A stretch of DNA of 64,000 nucleotides from Mucilaginibacter sp. (GTDB taxonomy: Bacteria; Bacteroidota; Bacteroidia; Sphingobacteriales; Sphingobacteriaceae), in the NCBI GenBank assembly GCA_030445275.1, contig JAUCSE010000047.1:29639-93638 (forward strand), written 5' to 3'. Shown here in pieces: positions 45,564 through 54,867 of this stretch. The position numbers were made by a program, and so were the translations under genes. The notes under the pieces were generated by a model. That model saw only the letters and a list, made by a program, of their open reading frames with translations. It was not told the DNA's origin and made no database searches. Within the stretch, counting starts at the first letter, position 1; the number at the start of each line of letters is the position of its first letter.

Positions 45564-46787
45564 TTGGCTAAGTATTATCTTTCTATGAAAAATCCTCTTA
45601 TTGTTATTTTTACGGCTATCGCTCTTGATGCGGTCGGCATTGGGCTTATCTTTCCCATATTACCCGACTTGCTTAGGGAGGTGACGCATGCCGGGAATGT
45701 AGCCCCCTATATTGGTATAACAACTGCAATATACGCAGTTATGCAGTTTGTATTTGCACCTGTACTTGGCGCACTTAGTGACAGGCTGGGCCGCCGGCCG
45801 GTGCTGCTGATCTCGCTATGTGGGGCAGCCGTTAGCTATGTACTGATGGCCTCGGCATCAACGCTTGGGATATTATTGATCGGACGTGCTATTGCCGGGC
45901 TTACCAGCGCCAATATGGCCGTGGCAACAGCCTACATTACCGATATAACGCCCGAAGATAAACGGGCGGGCCGGTTCGGTGTTTTCAACGCGATGTTCGG
46001 CATAGGTTTTATCATTGGCCCGGTTCTCGGCGGTTTACTGGGCGATTACTGGGTTCGGCTTCCTTTCATCGTTGCTGCCGGCCTTAATGCCTGTAATATG
46101 CTGCTGGCCTTATTTGTGCTGCCCGAGTCGCGCAAGCCTCAGCGCGGAAAGATTGACCTGGCAGCGCTGAATCCGCTGCGGCCAATGAAATGGGCTTTTT
46201 CTATGAGCGGATTAGCGCCATTGATCCTGGTCTTTTTTATCTTCAGCTTTTCAGGTGAAGTATACGGTACCTGCTGGGCGTTGTGGGGCACCGATACTTT
46301 TAAATGGAACGGACTATGGATTGGCCTTTCGCTGGGCACCTTTGGTGTTTGCCAATCGCTCGTGCAGGCTTTTCTCACCGGACCTGCAGTTAAGCTTATG
46401 GGCGAGCGCCCAACTCTATTTGTCGGCCTTGCCTGTGCATGCCTTGCGCTGTTGGTGATGGCTTTGGCTAAACAAAGCTGGATCCTTTTTGCCATAATGC
46501 CAATCTTCGCACTTGGCGGTATCGGCACACCGGCGCTACAATCTTTAGCTACAAGACAAGTTGAAGAAGGACAGCAAGGACAATTTCAGGGAGTGCTGGC
46601 CTCTGTGATCAGCCTATCAGCTATCATAGGTCCGCTGGTTTTTTCTTCCATATACTTCCTGGTTCAGAAGCAATGGCCAGGTGCAATCTGGCTCTCTGTG
46701 GTATTCGTTTATATAATCATAGTGCCGATAGTATTTAACCTGCGGCTGAAGAAAGAAGAACCCAATTTCATCAATGACAATGGATAG
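45564..46787 (+). CDS. MFS transporter, TetA-like drug exporter
   Basis: A 407-residue, 12-helix major facilitator. The loop 2-3 motif A is GALSDRLGRRPVLLIS. Antiporter motif C is in helix 5: GFIIGPVLGGLLGDYW. The opening LIVIFTAIALDAVGIGLIFPILPDLLREV is typical of the TetA / multidrug H+ antiporter group. ATG 45585 (MKNPLIV) is the more usual start; the first seven residues may be untranslated. It is the third gene of the AraC-monooxygenase-exporter cassette. The stop is followed 6 bp later by the convergent stop of the RND pump gene, so there is no room for a separate terminator. Confidence 0.9.
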   Translation: MAKYYLSMKNPLIVIFTAIALDAVGIGLIFPILPDLLREVTHAGNVAPYIGITTAIYAVMQFVFAPVLGALSDRLGRRPVLLISLCGAAVSYVLMASASTLGILLIGRAIAGLTSANMAVATAYITDITPEDKRAGRFGVFNAMFGIGFIIGPVLGGLLGDYWVRLPFIVAAGLNACNMLLALFVLPESRKPQRGKIDLAALNPLRPMKWAFSMSGLAPLILVFFIFSFSGEVYGTCWALWGTDTFKWNGLWIGLSLGTFGVCQSLVQAFLTGPAVKLMGERPTLFVGLACACLALLVMALAKQSWILFAIMPIFALGGIGTPALQSLATRQVEEGQQGQFQGVLASVISLSAIIGPLVFSSIYFLVQKQWPGAIWLSVVFVYIIIVPIVFNLRLKKEEPNFINDNG

Positions 46788-46793
46788 CGCCGC

Positions 46794-49700
46794 CTACCGG
46801 GTTGTTTCATCAGATTTCCGATAAGCCCAGCCAAAAATTAATGGAAAAACCCAAAGACTAAATATCATGGCACAAAGGATACCTCCTATAACCACCCTTG
46901 CCAGTGGTCTTGAACTTTCTGATCCGATGCCATGTGAAATTGCTGCCGGGAAAAGCCCTATAGCAGCCATCAGCGCGGTCATCATAACCGGTCGTATTCT
47001 GGAGTTTACACCTAGTTTCATAGCGGTATATAATGATAAATGCTGACCTTTAAACTTATCAAGGTTTTGCTTAAATATGGTGATGAGCAATACCCCATCC
47101 TGAATACAAATACCAAACAGGGCAATAAACCCAATACCTGCCGAAATACTAAAATTGGTACCCGTTATTAATAATGCTAATATACCACCCACAATAGCAA
47201 AGGGTACATTTAAAAACACCAATGCGGCATCTTTTATATTACCAAACATCACAAACAGCAGCAGGAATATAAGTGTTAAACTGATGGGCACAACCTGAGT
47301 TAAACGTTTTTCGGCCCGTTTCTGGTTCTCAAAATCGCCTTGCCAAGCCAAATGATAGCCTTTTTTCACTTTTACTTTGTCATTTACTTTCTGCTGAGCT
47401 TCGGCAATGGTACTGCCCATATCGCGGCCGCGCACAGAAAATTTCAGGGTCGCAAAACGTTCGTTTTCATCCCTGAATATTAAACAGGGACCTGTTTTTT
47501 GAGTTATGGATGCGATTTCTTTTATAGGCACCTTACTCTCATTTTGAGCGGGCACCAGCAGGTTGCCTATATCGGCCGGCGTTTTTCTGAATGCTTCAGG
47601 AAAGCGTACCCTGATATCAAAGGTCCGTACTCCTTCGTATAAAGTTGATGCAGCCTGCCCTCCTATTGCCATGGCTATTACAGAGTTTGCATCGGCAGTA
47701 GCCACACCGTATTGTGCCATTTTTTCCTGATCAAGCGTAATGTCAAGTTCGGGTAAACCAATGCTTTTTAAAACCCCCAGATCAGTAATACCCTTTATCC
47801 CCTTAAGCACCTCGTAAACCTCGTTGGTTTTGTTCTCCATATAATTAAGGGAATCCCCGTAAATTTTTACCACAATGGAGCCTTTAACCCCAGAAACGGC
47901 CTCTTCCACATTATCGCTTATCGGTTGCGAAAAATTAAGGTCAACTCCAGGAAGCTTATCCAACTTAGCGTTCATCTCGTTAATCAGTTCATCTTTACTG
48001 ATCTTAGGCTTCCAATCTTCCTCGGGATACATTAATACATCAAACTCATTATTATAGTAGCCGGCAACATCGGTACCATCATCCGGCCTCCCCGTTTGCG
48101 ATACGGTATACTTAACCTGCGGAAAGGTCATTAATATTTCGCGCACTTTTCGGGCTGTTTCTACCGATTTATCTAACGATACACTGTAAGGCAGCTGTAC
48201 CCTTAACCATATAGAACCTTCATCCAGCTGCGGCAAAAACTCTGTGCCTAAAAACCTGAACGAATATAAACCTATAACCATAGCGATTAATGACACGATA
48301 ACCACCAGCTTTTTACGGTTGAATGAGGTGGTAAACCCAAAAAGCATAAAGCGGGTAAGGTGATGCACAAAAGGGTTATGTTTTTCGTGCACATTTTTTT
48401 TAAGCAGCAGGCTTATTAATACCGGCACTAAAGTAAGCGTAGTAATTAACGCGCCTATTAATGCAAAGCCAAGCGTAAAAGCTAAGGGCGAAAACATTTT
48501 ACCTTCCACCTTTTGAAAAGCAAATACAGGCAGTAAACCGGTAATAATAATGAGCTTGGCAAAAAATATAGCCTTACCCAAATGAGCGCCGTCATTTTTT
48601 ATTATCCCCCATTTGGCAACTTTATTAAAGCGGTCCATCCCCATTTGCATCGCTTTATGATCAAGTATCACAAACATGCCTTCGACCATTACCACCGCCC
48701 CATCAATGATAATCCCGAAGTCAACAGCGCCCAATGACAGTAGGTTTGCCGACATGCCCATCAGATGCAGGCAAATAAACGCGAACAACAGCGCTATAGG
48801 AATAATGATAGAAACGATGAGCGTGGTGCGCCAGTTAAACATGAATAATGAAACTAGCAGTGTTACCAAAAGTATACCTTCAATCAGGTTATGCAGCACG
48901 GTATGGGTTGCATAATCAACCAGGTCCGTACGATCATAATAAGGCACTATCCGGGTGTCTGCGGGCAGAATATCGTTATTCAATTTTTTAACTTCTGCTT
49001 TTACCGCGTTAACTACCTCTGTCGGGTTTTCGCCCTTGCGCATTACTATAATGGCTTCAACAGCATCCTCGTCACTTACAACTGTTCTTTTGCCTGATTT
49101 ATCGGTAACGGCATCGCTGCGGCTAACCCATCCAAGCCTGGGTAAATTTGATATGGATACATCAGCCACATCTTTTACCAATACCGGCACACCATTACTG
49201 TTGCTTACAATAACATTTTTTATTTGATTGATATCTTTTAACAAACCAAGCCCCCTAACCGCAAAGGCCTGGTTATTCTGGATAATCATATCGCCCCCAA
49301 CGTTAATATTGGTTTTTTGAACCGCTGCAAATACATCCAGCGGAGTGATGCCCAAAGTAGCAAGCTTACCGGGGTCAACAGTTATTTCGTAAGTTTTGGT
49401 TTCGCCGCCAAAGCTGTTAATATCGCCTACACCGGGTATGGCTCTTAGTCTTCTGTCAATCACCCAATCTTGTATTGTTTTCAGCTCCCTTACATCCCGC
49501 ACCGAACTTTTGAGGGTGTACCTGAATATTTCGCCGGTTGGCCCCGTGGGTGGTTGTACCGTTGGAGTAATGCCCGTAGGTAGCGCCGCATTACTCAGCA
49601 AATTCATTACCTGCTGCCTGGCTTCCGGGTCTTTTACATTGTCATCAAAAATAACCTTCACATAACTTAACCCAAAAATGGTCGATGAGCGCAGGCTCAC

Positions 49701-49946
49701 CTTTTTTTGAACCGGGTTTAAAGCTAATTCAATAGGTATGGTAACTAATTTCTCCACCTCTTCTGCGCTTTGCCCGGGCCATTGCGTTATAACATCAATT
49801 TCGGTATTGGTTACATCGGGGAAAGCCTCAATGGGCATCTGACTAAAAATTACCACACCGGATACAACCAAAACAGCTGCAAGAAATATGATGAAGTACC
49901 TGTTTTTTAACGAGAAGCCAATGATACTTTTAAGTATTTTGATCAT
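46794..49946 (-). CDS. heavy-metal efflux RND pump, CzcA type
   Basis: A 1050-residue inner-membrane trimer subunit with 12 helices and two large periplasmic loops. It has the HME-RND opening FPDVTNTEIDVITQWPGQSAEEVEKLVTIPIE. TM4 reads GAVDFGIIIDGAVVMVE (near residues 405-420): this Asp-Asp-Glu set is the proton-relay motif of CzcA-type (HME1: Co/Zn/Cd) pumps, unlike the CusA copper type. It drives metal export by proton antiport together with the adaptor and TolC encoded just upstream on the same strand. It is last in a five-gene operon. The exact metal is inference. Confidence 0.93.
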   Translation of the reverse strand: MIKILKSIIGFSLKNRYFIIFLAAVLVVSGVVIFSQMPIEAFPDVTNTEIDVITQWPGQSAEEVEKLVTIPIELALNPVQKKVSLRSSTIFGLSYVKVIFDDNVKDPEARQQVMNLLSNAALPTGITPTVQPPTGPTGEIFRYTLKSSVRDVRELKTIQDWVIDRRLRAIPGVGDINSFGGETKTYEITVDPGKLATLGITPLDVFAAVQKTNINVGGDMIIQNNQAFAVRGLGLLKDINQIKNVIVSNSNGVPVLVKDVADVSISNLPRLGWVSRSDAVTDKSGKRTVVSDEDAVEAIIVMRKGENPTEVVNAVKAEVKKLNNDILPADTRIVPYYDRTDLVDYATHTVLHNLIEGILLVTLLVSLFMFNWRTTLIVSIIIPIALLFAFICLHLMGMSANLLSLGAVDFGIIIDGAVVMVEGMFVILDHKAMQMGMDRFNKVAKWGIIKNDGAHLGKAIFFAKLIIITGLLPVFAFQKVEGKMFSPLAFTLGFALIGALITTLTLVPVLISLLLKKNVHEKHNPFVHHLTRFMLFGFTTSFNRKKLVVIVSLIAMVIGLYSFRFLGTEFLPQLDEGSIWLRVQLPYSVSLDKSVETARKVREILMTFPQVKYTVSQTGRPDDGTDVAGYYNNEFDVLMYPEEDWKPKISKDELINEMNAKLDKLPGVDLNFSQPISDNVEEAVSGVKGSIVVKIYGDSLNYMENKTNEVYEVLKGIKGITDLGVLKSIGLPELDITLDQEKMAQYGVATADANSVIAMAIGGQAASTLYEGVRTFDIRVRFPEAFRKTPADIGNLLVPAQNESKVPIKEIASITQKTGPCLIFRDENERFATLKFSVRGRDMGSTIAEAQQKVNDKVKVKKGYHLAWQGDFENQKRAEKRLTQVVPISLTLIFLLLFVMFGNIKDAALVFLNVPFAIVGGILALLITGTNFSISAGIGFIALFGICIQDGVLLITIFKQNLDKFKGQHLSLYTAMKLGVNSRIRPVMMTALMAAIGLFPAAISHGIGSESSRPLARVVIGGILCAMIFSLWVFPLIFGWAYRKSDETTR

Positions 49947-49972
49947 TATCTGTTGTATTTAAAGATGGATGA

Positions 49973-51076
49973 TTAGCTGTTTAATGAGCCGTAAATAAGT
50001 AACGCGTCTGATTCAACCAGCTTTTCGCCAACGGAGAGGCCGCTTTTGATATAAGCCTTATTCCCGTTGATGCTGATCACTTCTACAGGTCTTATCTGCA
50101 CATCTTTTTTTCCTTTCAAAATGATCACATAATACTGACTGTGATCAAAAACAAGCGAATTACTTGATATAGAAATGGCCTGCTTATTCTCATTATCATT
50201 AATGGTAACGATGGCAAACATCTGCGGCTTTAAAGCATATCCCGGATTACTTAACACCACCCTCATTTTCATCACCTTACTGGTAGGGTCAAGTACATTC
50301 ATAAGCTTATCAACCTTACCCTTAAATATTTTATCTGGATAGGATATCGTGGTTACATCAACCTGATCGCCCTGGTGTACTTTATCAATATTGGCTTCGT
50401 AAACATTGGCCTGTACCCATACATCTTTCAGATCAGAAATGGTTAGCAGACTGGCATTATTATCGGTACGGATAGTCATGCCGTTATTGACATTTTTTTG
50501 TACAATGAAGCCATCAATCGGGGCCTTAATAAAATATTCACCATCCTTATTATCACCGTTGATGCTTAGTATTTTTTGAGCCGATGTTTTTGCTGCTACG
50601 GCTTGTTCATAATTAACTTCGGCATTGGTGATGTCTATTTGGGATGCCAGGCCGCTTTTAAACAAATCTTTTTGCTGGGCCAGCTGCCTTGCCGTTAAAC
50701 GCACATTGGTTTCGGCATTAATTAAAGTGGCATTATAGTTGGCCACCTCAGCACTTTTCACCACACCCAAAACCTGACCGGCTTTTACATAATCGCCAGG
50801 CATTACGGTAATATTTTGCACATTACCGCTAACCAGCGGATAAACGTTAAGTACTTTATCGGTATTAAAATCAACTATACCATTGAACTTAATAGCGTTG
50901 GTAATATTGGAGGTTTTTACAGTATCAACCTTTAGCACCCTCATCAATGAGTCGGGAATAACATAGGGCTGCCGCGCATCATCATTATCATCATTTGATT
51001 TGCAGGCAACCATATTAAACAGCATACCCACTAATGCAAAAATGATAAGAAGGCCTTTTTTATGGAGTAGTTTCAT
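49973..51076 (-). CDS. RND periplasmic adaptor (CzcB type), lipoprotein
   Basis: A 367-residue membrane-fusion protein. The N-terminal signal has a lipobox (NMVACKSN). It has a lipoyl-like domain (VYPLVSGNVQNITVMPGDYVKAGQVLGVV) and a coiled-coil hairpin (about 115-175) rich in Asn/Leu/Gln (INAETNVRLTARQLAQQKDLFKSG). Beta-barrel and C-terminal domains follow (VDVTTISYPDKIFKGKVDKLMN). It links the inner-membrane pump to the outer-membrane TolC channel. It lies 26 bp upstream of the pump gene, in the same operon. The CxSND...DD region could chelate metal, but that is speculation. Confidence 0.92.
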   Translation of the reverse strand: MKLLHKKGLLIIFALVGMLFNMVACKSNDDNDDARQPYVIPDSLMRVLKVDTVKTSNITNAIKFNGIVDFNTDKVLNVYPLVSGNVQNITVMPGDYVKAGQVLGVVKSAEVANYNATLINAETNVRLTARQLAQQKDLFKSGLASQIDITNAEVNYEQAVAAKTSAQKILSINGDNKDGEYFIKAPIDGFIVQKNVNNGMTIRTDNNASLLTISDLKDVWVQANVYEANIDKVHQGDQVDVTTISYPDKIFKGKVDKLMNVLDPTSKVMKMRVVLSNPGYALKPQMFAIVTINDNENKQAISISSNSLVFDHSQYYVIILKGKKDVQIRPVEVISINGNKAYIKSGLSVGEKLVESDALLIYGSLNS

Positions 51077-51105
51077 GATACGTTTATAAAAAGAGGAGTT
51101 TGGGA

Positions 51106-52404
51106 TTATTTATTAAAGAAAGGAGTGCCGGTAACATAATTCAGCTGTTCAAGAGAGGTGATCTGGCTAAGCTGTATATTGTTGAATTGTATAGTATTTA
51201 CTTTGAACGAATCATAAAAATCAAGGAACTCCAATAAACCGATATTCCTTTTCTGATAGTTTTTCAATACTTCCTGCACCAGGTGATTAAAATCACCTTT
51301 AAAATGAGGGTCAAAGCTGTTGTACACTTTCTCATACCGTGAGGCTATGATATAACTGGTGGATACATCGCTTTCAACCTGATCCTGTTGATTTTGTAAC
51401 TGAATATTGCTTTGATCTATTGCAATTCGCGCCTGTTTGATTCCGCCCTGATTACGGTTAAAAAATGGCAAATTAAATTCAACACCTGCAGAATTGTAGT
51501 TGTTTACAAAACTGCCCCGCCTATCATACCCTAATGAAAAAGTAACATCCGGTATAGCCGTGGCCTTTTGTAATTTTAAATTGAGTTTATTATAATCTAC
51601 TGCAGAACGGGCCAACTTAAGATCATAACGGTTTGTATAGGCAGAGTCAAGCAGTTTTTGGTATGGTACATTGCCAAGAACTTCCTTGCCATTCAGTTCA
51701 TAGTTATATTGCGTTTGAATATAGGTACCAGGCTTTACCCTGATCAATAATTTAAGCTGGCTTTGTACGGTATCCATGCCCACCTGCAAGCCTGTTAATT
51801 CAGATTTTAAAGAATATAACTGCGATTGAATGCGTAAAACTTCTTTTTCGGCTATATTGCCTTTGGCGTATTGCTCCTGGTATGCTTTTAATATTTGCTG
51901 CAGGGAATTGATTTCCTGATCGTACACTTTAGCTGATTGCTGTTGAAAATAGATCATAAAAAAATCATTGCGCAACTCAAACTTCAATGTTCTTAATAAA
52001 TCAAAAAATTGATACTGCGCCTGCTGAACACCAATTTTAGCCAGCTGTATATTTTTATTCCGTTTCCCGGCGGTTGTAAACAATTGAGAAATACCACCGG
52101 TATATTCATCCTGACCAGCGCTATAATCAAAGAATTTCTTAGTACCAGGATTGTAAAGAGAGCTTGAAAAATTAAGATCGGGGTTCGGGAACAGTTTAGC
52201 CGTTACCACCTGTGCCTGCGCATTATCAATATTATAATGCTGTATAAGCAATTGAAGATTGTTTTCTAAAAACCGGCTTTCCGCATCATTCAAACTTAGC
52301 TTTAAGGTATCACTGCTAGTGTCCTGTGCATAAGCACAGGACACGGCAGCCATACACCATAGTTGAATTGAAAAAGAAAGAACGATAACAAATTTGAGGT
52401 GCAT
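51106..52404 (-). CDS. TolC family outer-membrane efflux protein (CzcC type)
   Basis: A 432-residue TolC-like protein. The signal peptide ends at AYAQ. It shows two internal OEP repeats: LSLNDAESRFLENNLQLLI and the second copy LDSAYTNRYDLKLARSAVDYNKLNLKLQKA, each followed by long amphipathic helices. It forms the trimeric outer-membrane duct of the efflux complex. It is 29 bp from the adaptor gene, in the operon between the histidine kinase and the adaptor. HME-RND systems of this type usually come as czcCBA, which fits the order here. Confidence 0.92.
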   Translation of the reverse strand: MHLKFVIVLSFSIQLWCMAAVSCAYAQDTSSDTLKLSLNDAESRFLENNLQLLIQHYNIDNAQAQVVTAKLFPNPDLNFSSSLYNPGTKKFFDYSAGQDEYTGGISQLFTTAGKRNKNIQLAKIGVQQAQYQFFDLLRTLKFELRNDFFMIYFQQQSAKVYDQEINSLQQILKAYQEQYAKGNIAEKEVLRIQSQLYSLKSELTGLQVGMDTVQSQLKLLIRVKPGTYIQTQYNYELNGKEVLGNVPYQKLLDSAYTNRYDLKLARSAVDYNKLNLKLQKATAIPDVTFSLGYDRRGSFVNNYNSAGVEFNLPFFNRNQGGIKQARIAIDQSNIQLQNQQDQVESDVSTSYIIASRYEKVYNSFDPHFKGDFNHLVQEVLKNYQKRNIGLLEFLDFYDSFKVNTIQFNNIQLSQITSLEQLNYVTGTPFFNK

Positions 52405-52472
52405 AGTTTATTTGTTTGCACAAAGCTATGCCAGCCACATTAGAGCCACATTAAACCGGGATTAGAACGGGA

Positions 52473-53837
52473 TTAGATTTTTGGAGAGGGGAATTTAACA
52501 GTAAAAACCGAGCCTGAACCCATTGCTGACGTAATGGTGATGTTGCCATTAAAAAGCTGAATGATTTTTTGTGTAACATATAAACCTATCCCGGAGCCCG
52601 GAAACTCCCGCCCTTCCGGGCTCCGGTAAAACGAGGTAAAAACTTTTTGAATCTCCTGTGCTGCAATGCCTATCCCGCTGTCTTTTATGGATATGCTAAT
52701 GTCGGTATCATTGGCATTTAAGGTGCACCTTACCGGCTCATTGTTTGAGAACTTGAAGGCATTTCCAATAATATTATTAAAAGCGATGATTAATAACGAC
52801 CGGTTACCCATAATGGTTAAGGCATTGGCATCCTCGGGCATATGCTCTATTTCTACTATAAACTTATTGCCGCCTTTTTGTTTGTTCCAGTAATCGTGCA
52901 GGTACCATACCAGTTCATCAATCATCACAGGACTCAATTCGGCCTGGGTGTATTCCATATCAGTTTGGGCAAGTTCCATTAAGCTGGTAATGGTTTCATT
53001 TAACCTGACTGTATCTGCCAGAACAGACTGCAGGGTTTGCTGATAATCCGTATGTGTTCTTAACCGCATCAAAGAAAGTTCTATTTCACCAATCATACTG
53101 GTTAAGGGCGTACGTAACTCATGCGATGCGTTGGCAACAAAGGCCTGCTGCAATTCAAAGGCGTTTTGCAGGTGCTGCAATAAACGGTTAAAATACCGGG
53201 CCAGTTCTGTAATTTCATCTTTTCCTTTACCTTCCTGTACCCTTAAATGCAGGTTATTAACTGTAATTTGCTGCATCTGCTCAATCACCTTATCAATGGG
53301 CGAAAGTGATCTTTTGGCAAACCAGCGCCCTATTAAAAAGAGCCCGCCGTTAATAACAATAAACAGCACCAGCATCACCTCAGCCATATTTAGAAGCCTT
53401 TTAATGTTTTGCTCATCAACAGCCGATACCAGTATTACAAAATTTCCCTGGTTGTCATAATAATAAATACCTACGGCCTGCCTGGTACCAACCCTGAACT
53501 GCAGCGATTTCTTGTTCCGAACTTTATCAATGATCTTATCAGACCAGTATTGCTGCTTATTACCAATGAATGATCGGTTACGCTCGTCATATATGCCTAA
53601 CAACTCACCCGGTAATTTTTCAAGATAACGTTCACGAACATGGCCCAGTGAATCTGACGAGATCTCATCAGCTTCAAGATAAAGCTGTGCGGCTACCTTG
53701 GCCCGGTCATTTAAATGTTCATAAAATTCGCTTTTAAATAGCGAGTAAAACGTAATATAAATAACCGTTAAAATAACAAACAGTACGGCCGCACTGATAA
53801 GTGAAAAATTAAACGCGAGCCGGTTTTTGATTTTCAT
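52473..53837 (-). CDS. sensor histidine kinase (CzcS/CusS-like)
   Basis: A 454-residue membrane kinase. TM1 is at about 10-32, then a 120-residue periplasmic sensor domain, TM2 at about 148-168 and HAMP at about 170-222. The dimerisation/phosphoacceptor segment is FVANASHELRTPLTSMIGEIELSL (His about 237). The ATP-binding domain has N-box NNIIGNAFKFSN, G1 DSGIGIAAQEI and G2 GSGIGLYVTQKII. It is predicted to sense periplasmic metal and phosphorylate the response regulator encoded 7 bp upstream. It precedes the efflux genes on the same transcript, the usual czcRS arrangement for self-regulated export. Confidence 0.93.
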   Translation of the reverse strand: MKIKNRLAFNFSLISAAVLFVILTVIYITFYSLFKSEFYEHLNDRAKVAAQLYLEADEISSDSLGHVRERYLEKLPGELLGIYDERNRSFIGNKQQYWSDKIIDKVRNKKSLQFRVGTRQAVGIYYYDNQGNFVILVSAVDEQNIKRLLNMAEVMLVLFIVINGGLFLIGRWFAKRSLSPIDKVIEQMQQITVNNLHLRVQEGKGKDEITELARYFNRLLQHLQNAFELQQAFVANASHELRTPLTSMIGEIELSLMRLRTHTDYQQTLQSVLADTVRLNETITSLMELAQTDMEYTQAELSPVMIDELVWYLHDYWNKQKGGNKFIVEIEHMPEDANALTIMGNRSLLIIAFNNIIGNAFKFSNNEPVRCTLNANDTDISISIKDSGIGIAAQEIQKVFTSFYRSPEGREFPGSGIGLYVTQKIIQLFNGNITITSAMGSGSVFTVKFPSPKI

Positions 53838-53844
53838 GTACTGC

Positions 53845-54522
53845 TTATTGCTCTTTTAATATGTAACCCATATTAATAATGGTAAATATCAGCTTGCTGT
53901 TAAAGCCTTTTTCAATTTTTTTACGCAGATAATTTACATATACATCAATAAAATTGGTGCCGGTATCAAAACCTATTCCCCATACTTTTTCTGCTATATA
54001 TTCTCTGGAAAGGGTTTTGTTAGGATGCAGCATAAACAGCTCCAGTAAACTATATTCTTTAGCGGTAAGCGAAATTTGCACTCCTGCGCGTTCAGCGGTT
54101 TTATCCCAGGTATTTAGTTTCAGATCAGCAAACGCAAGTATCTGTAGCTGATCTGTATCTTTTCTGGCTCTTCGCAATAAAGCTTCCATCCGGGCCAGCA
54201 GCTCATTAAAATGAAATGGTTTTACCAGGTAATCATCGGCTCCGGCTTGCAAACCTGTTACTTTGCTGTCCACATTATCTAGCGCTGTTAACATCAAAAG
54301 AGGAATTTCTGTATTTGATTTTCTGATAATGCGGCATAATTCAATGCCGCTGATGTCAGGAAGCATAACATCCAGTATAAGCAGATCAAAGCTATTGGTA
54401 TCAAATACTCTTTTTGCCGATAAACCATCCCGGGCAATAGTTACCTGATAATCACACTCTTCCAATCCTTTCGAAATAAAAGCGGCAACCTTCGGCTCAT
54501 CCTCAACCAATAAAACCTTCAT
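53845..54522 (-). CDS. OmpR-family response regulator (CzcR/CusR-like)
   Basis: A 225-residue protein. The receiver domain (1-120) has the acidic pocket ED at 7-8, phosphoacceptor Asp51 (ILDVMLPD), Thr in LLMLTALDN and Lys in DDYLVKPFHF. The winged-helix output domain (about 130-225) has ISLTAKEYSLLELFMLHPNKTLSREYIAEKVWG and the recognition helix VYVNYLRKKIEKGF. It is the first gene of the operon ending with the RND pump, so it controls its own kinase and efflux genes. The 120-bp upstream region holds no obvious direct repeat that I can support. Confidence 0.93.
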   Translation of the reverse strand: MKVLLVEDEPKVAAFISKGLEECDYQVTIARDGLSAKRVFDTNSFDLLILDVMLPDISGIELCRIIRKSNTEIPLLMLTALDNVDSKVTGLQAGADDYLVKPFHFNELLARMEALLRRARKDTDQLQILAFADLKLNTWDKTAERAGVQISLTAKEYSLLELFMLHPNKTLSREYIAEKVWGIGFDTGTNFIDVYVNYLRKKIEKGFNSKLIFTIINMGYILKEQ

Positions 54523-54645
54523 TGCCTTACCAGATTTACTATAACCATAAAATTCATATACGTTTTGCTCAGGCGTTTATTTTAAAAAGCATCATTAATA
54601 TTATTCAGATGCCATTATAAATCTATTACAAATGACGTTATTAAA

Positions 54646-54867
54646 TTATAATAATTCTTTGCGGATTAAGATTCTCCTGAACTCTCCTTTATAAAGACTA
54701 TAGATTTTAGGACCAGATTTGTCAATGAGCCAATAACTAAAATCTTTACTTTCAAAATTTATTTTATTGCACATTGAACTATAGCATTTCGTATACCGGT
54801 GCCAATAATTGGTAATGATTATAAAACAGGAAGCAAAATTTAACTGGAGATACTCACAATCTTGCAT
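54646..54867 (-). CDS. possible small protein, 73 residues
   Basis: An open frame of 73 codons whose start overlaps the last 28 bp of the deacetylase gene. It is rich in Cys, Tyr and Ile (FIIITNYWHRYTKCYS) with a basic C-terminus (EFRRILIRKELL). I recognise no family. The overlap could mean translational coupling or chance. Weak support. Confidence 0.25.
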   Translation of the reverse strand: MQDCEYLQLNFASCFIIITNYWHRYTKCYSSMCNKINFESKDFSYWLIDKSGPKIYSLYKGEFRRILIRKELL

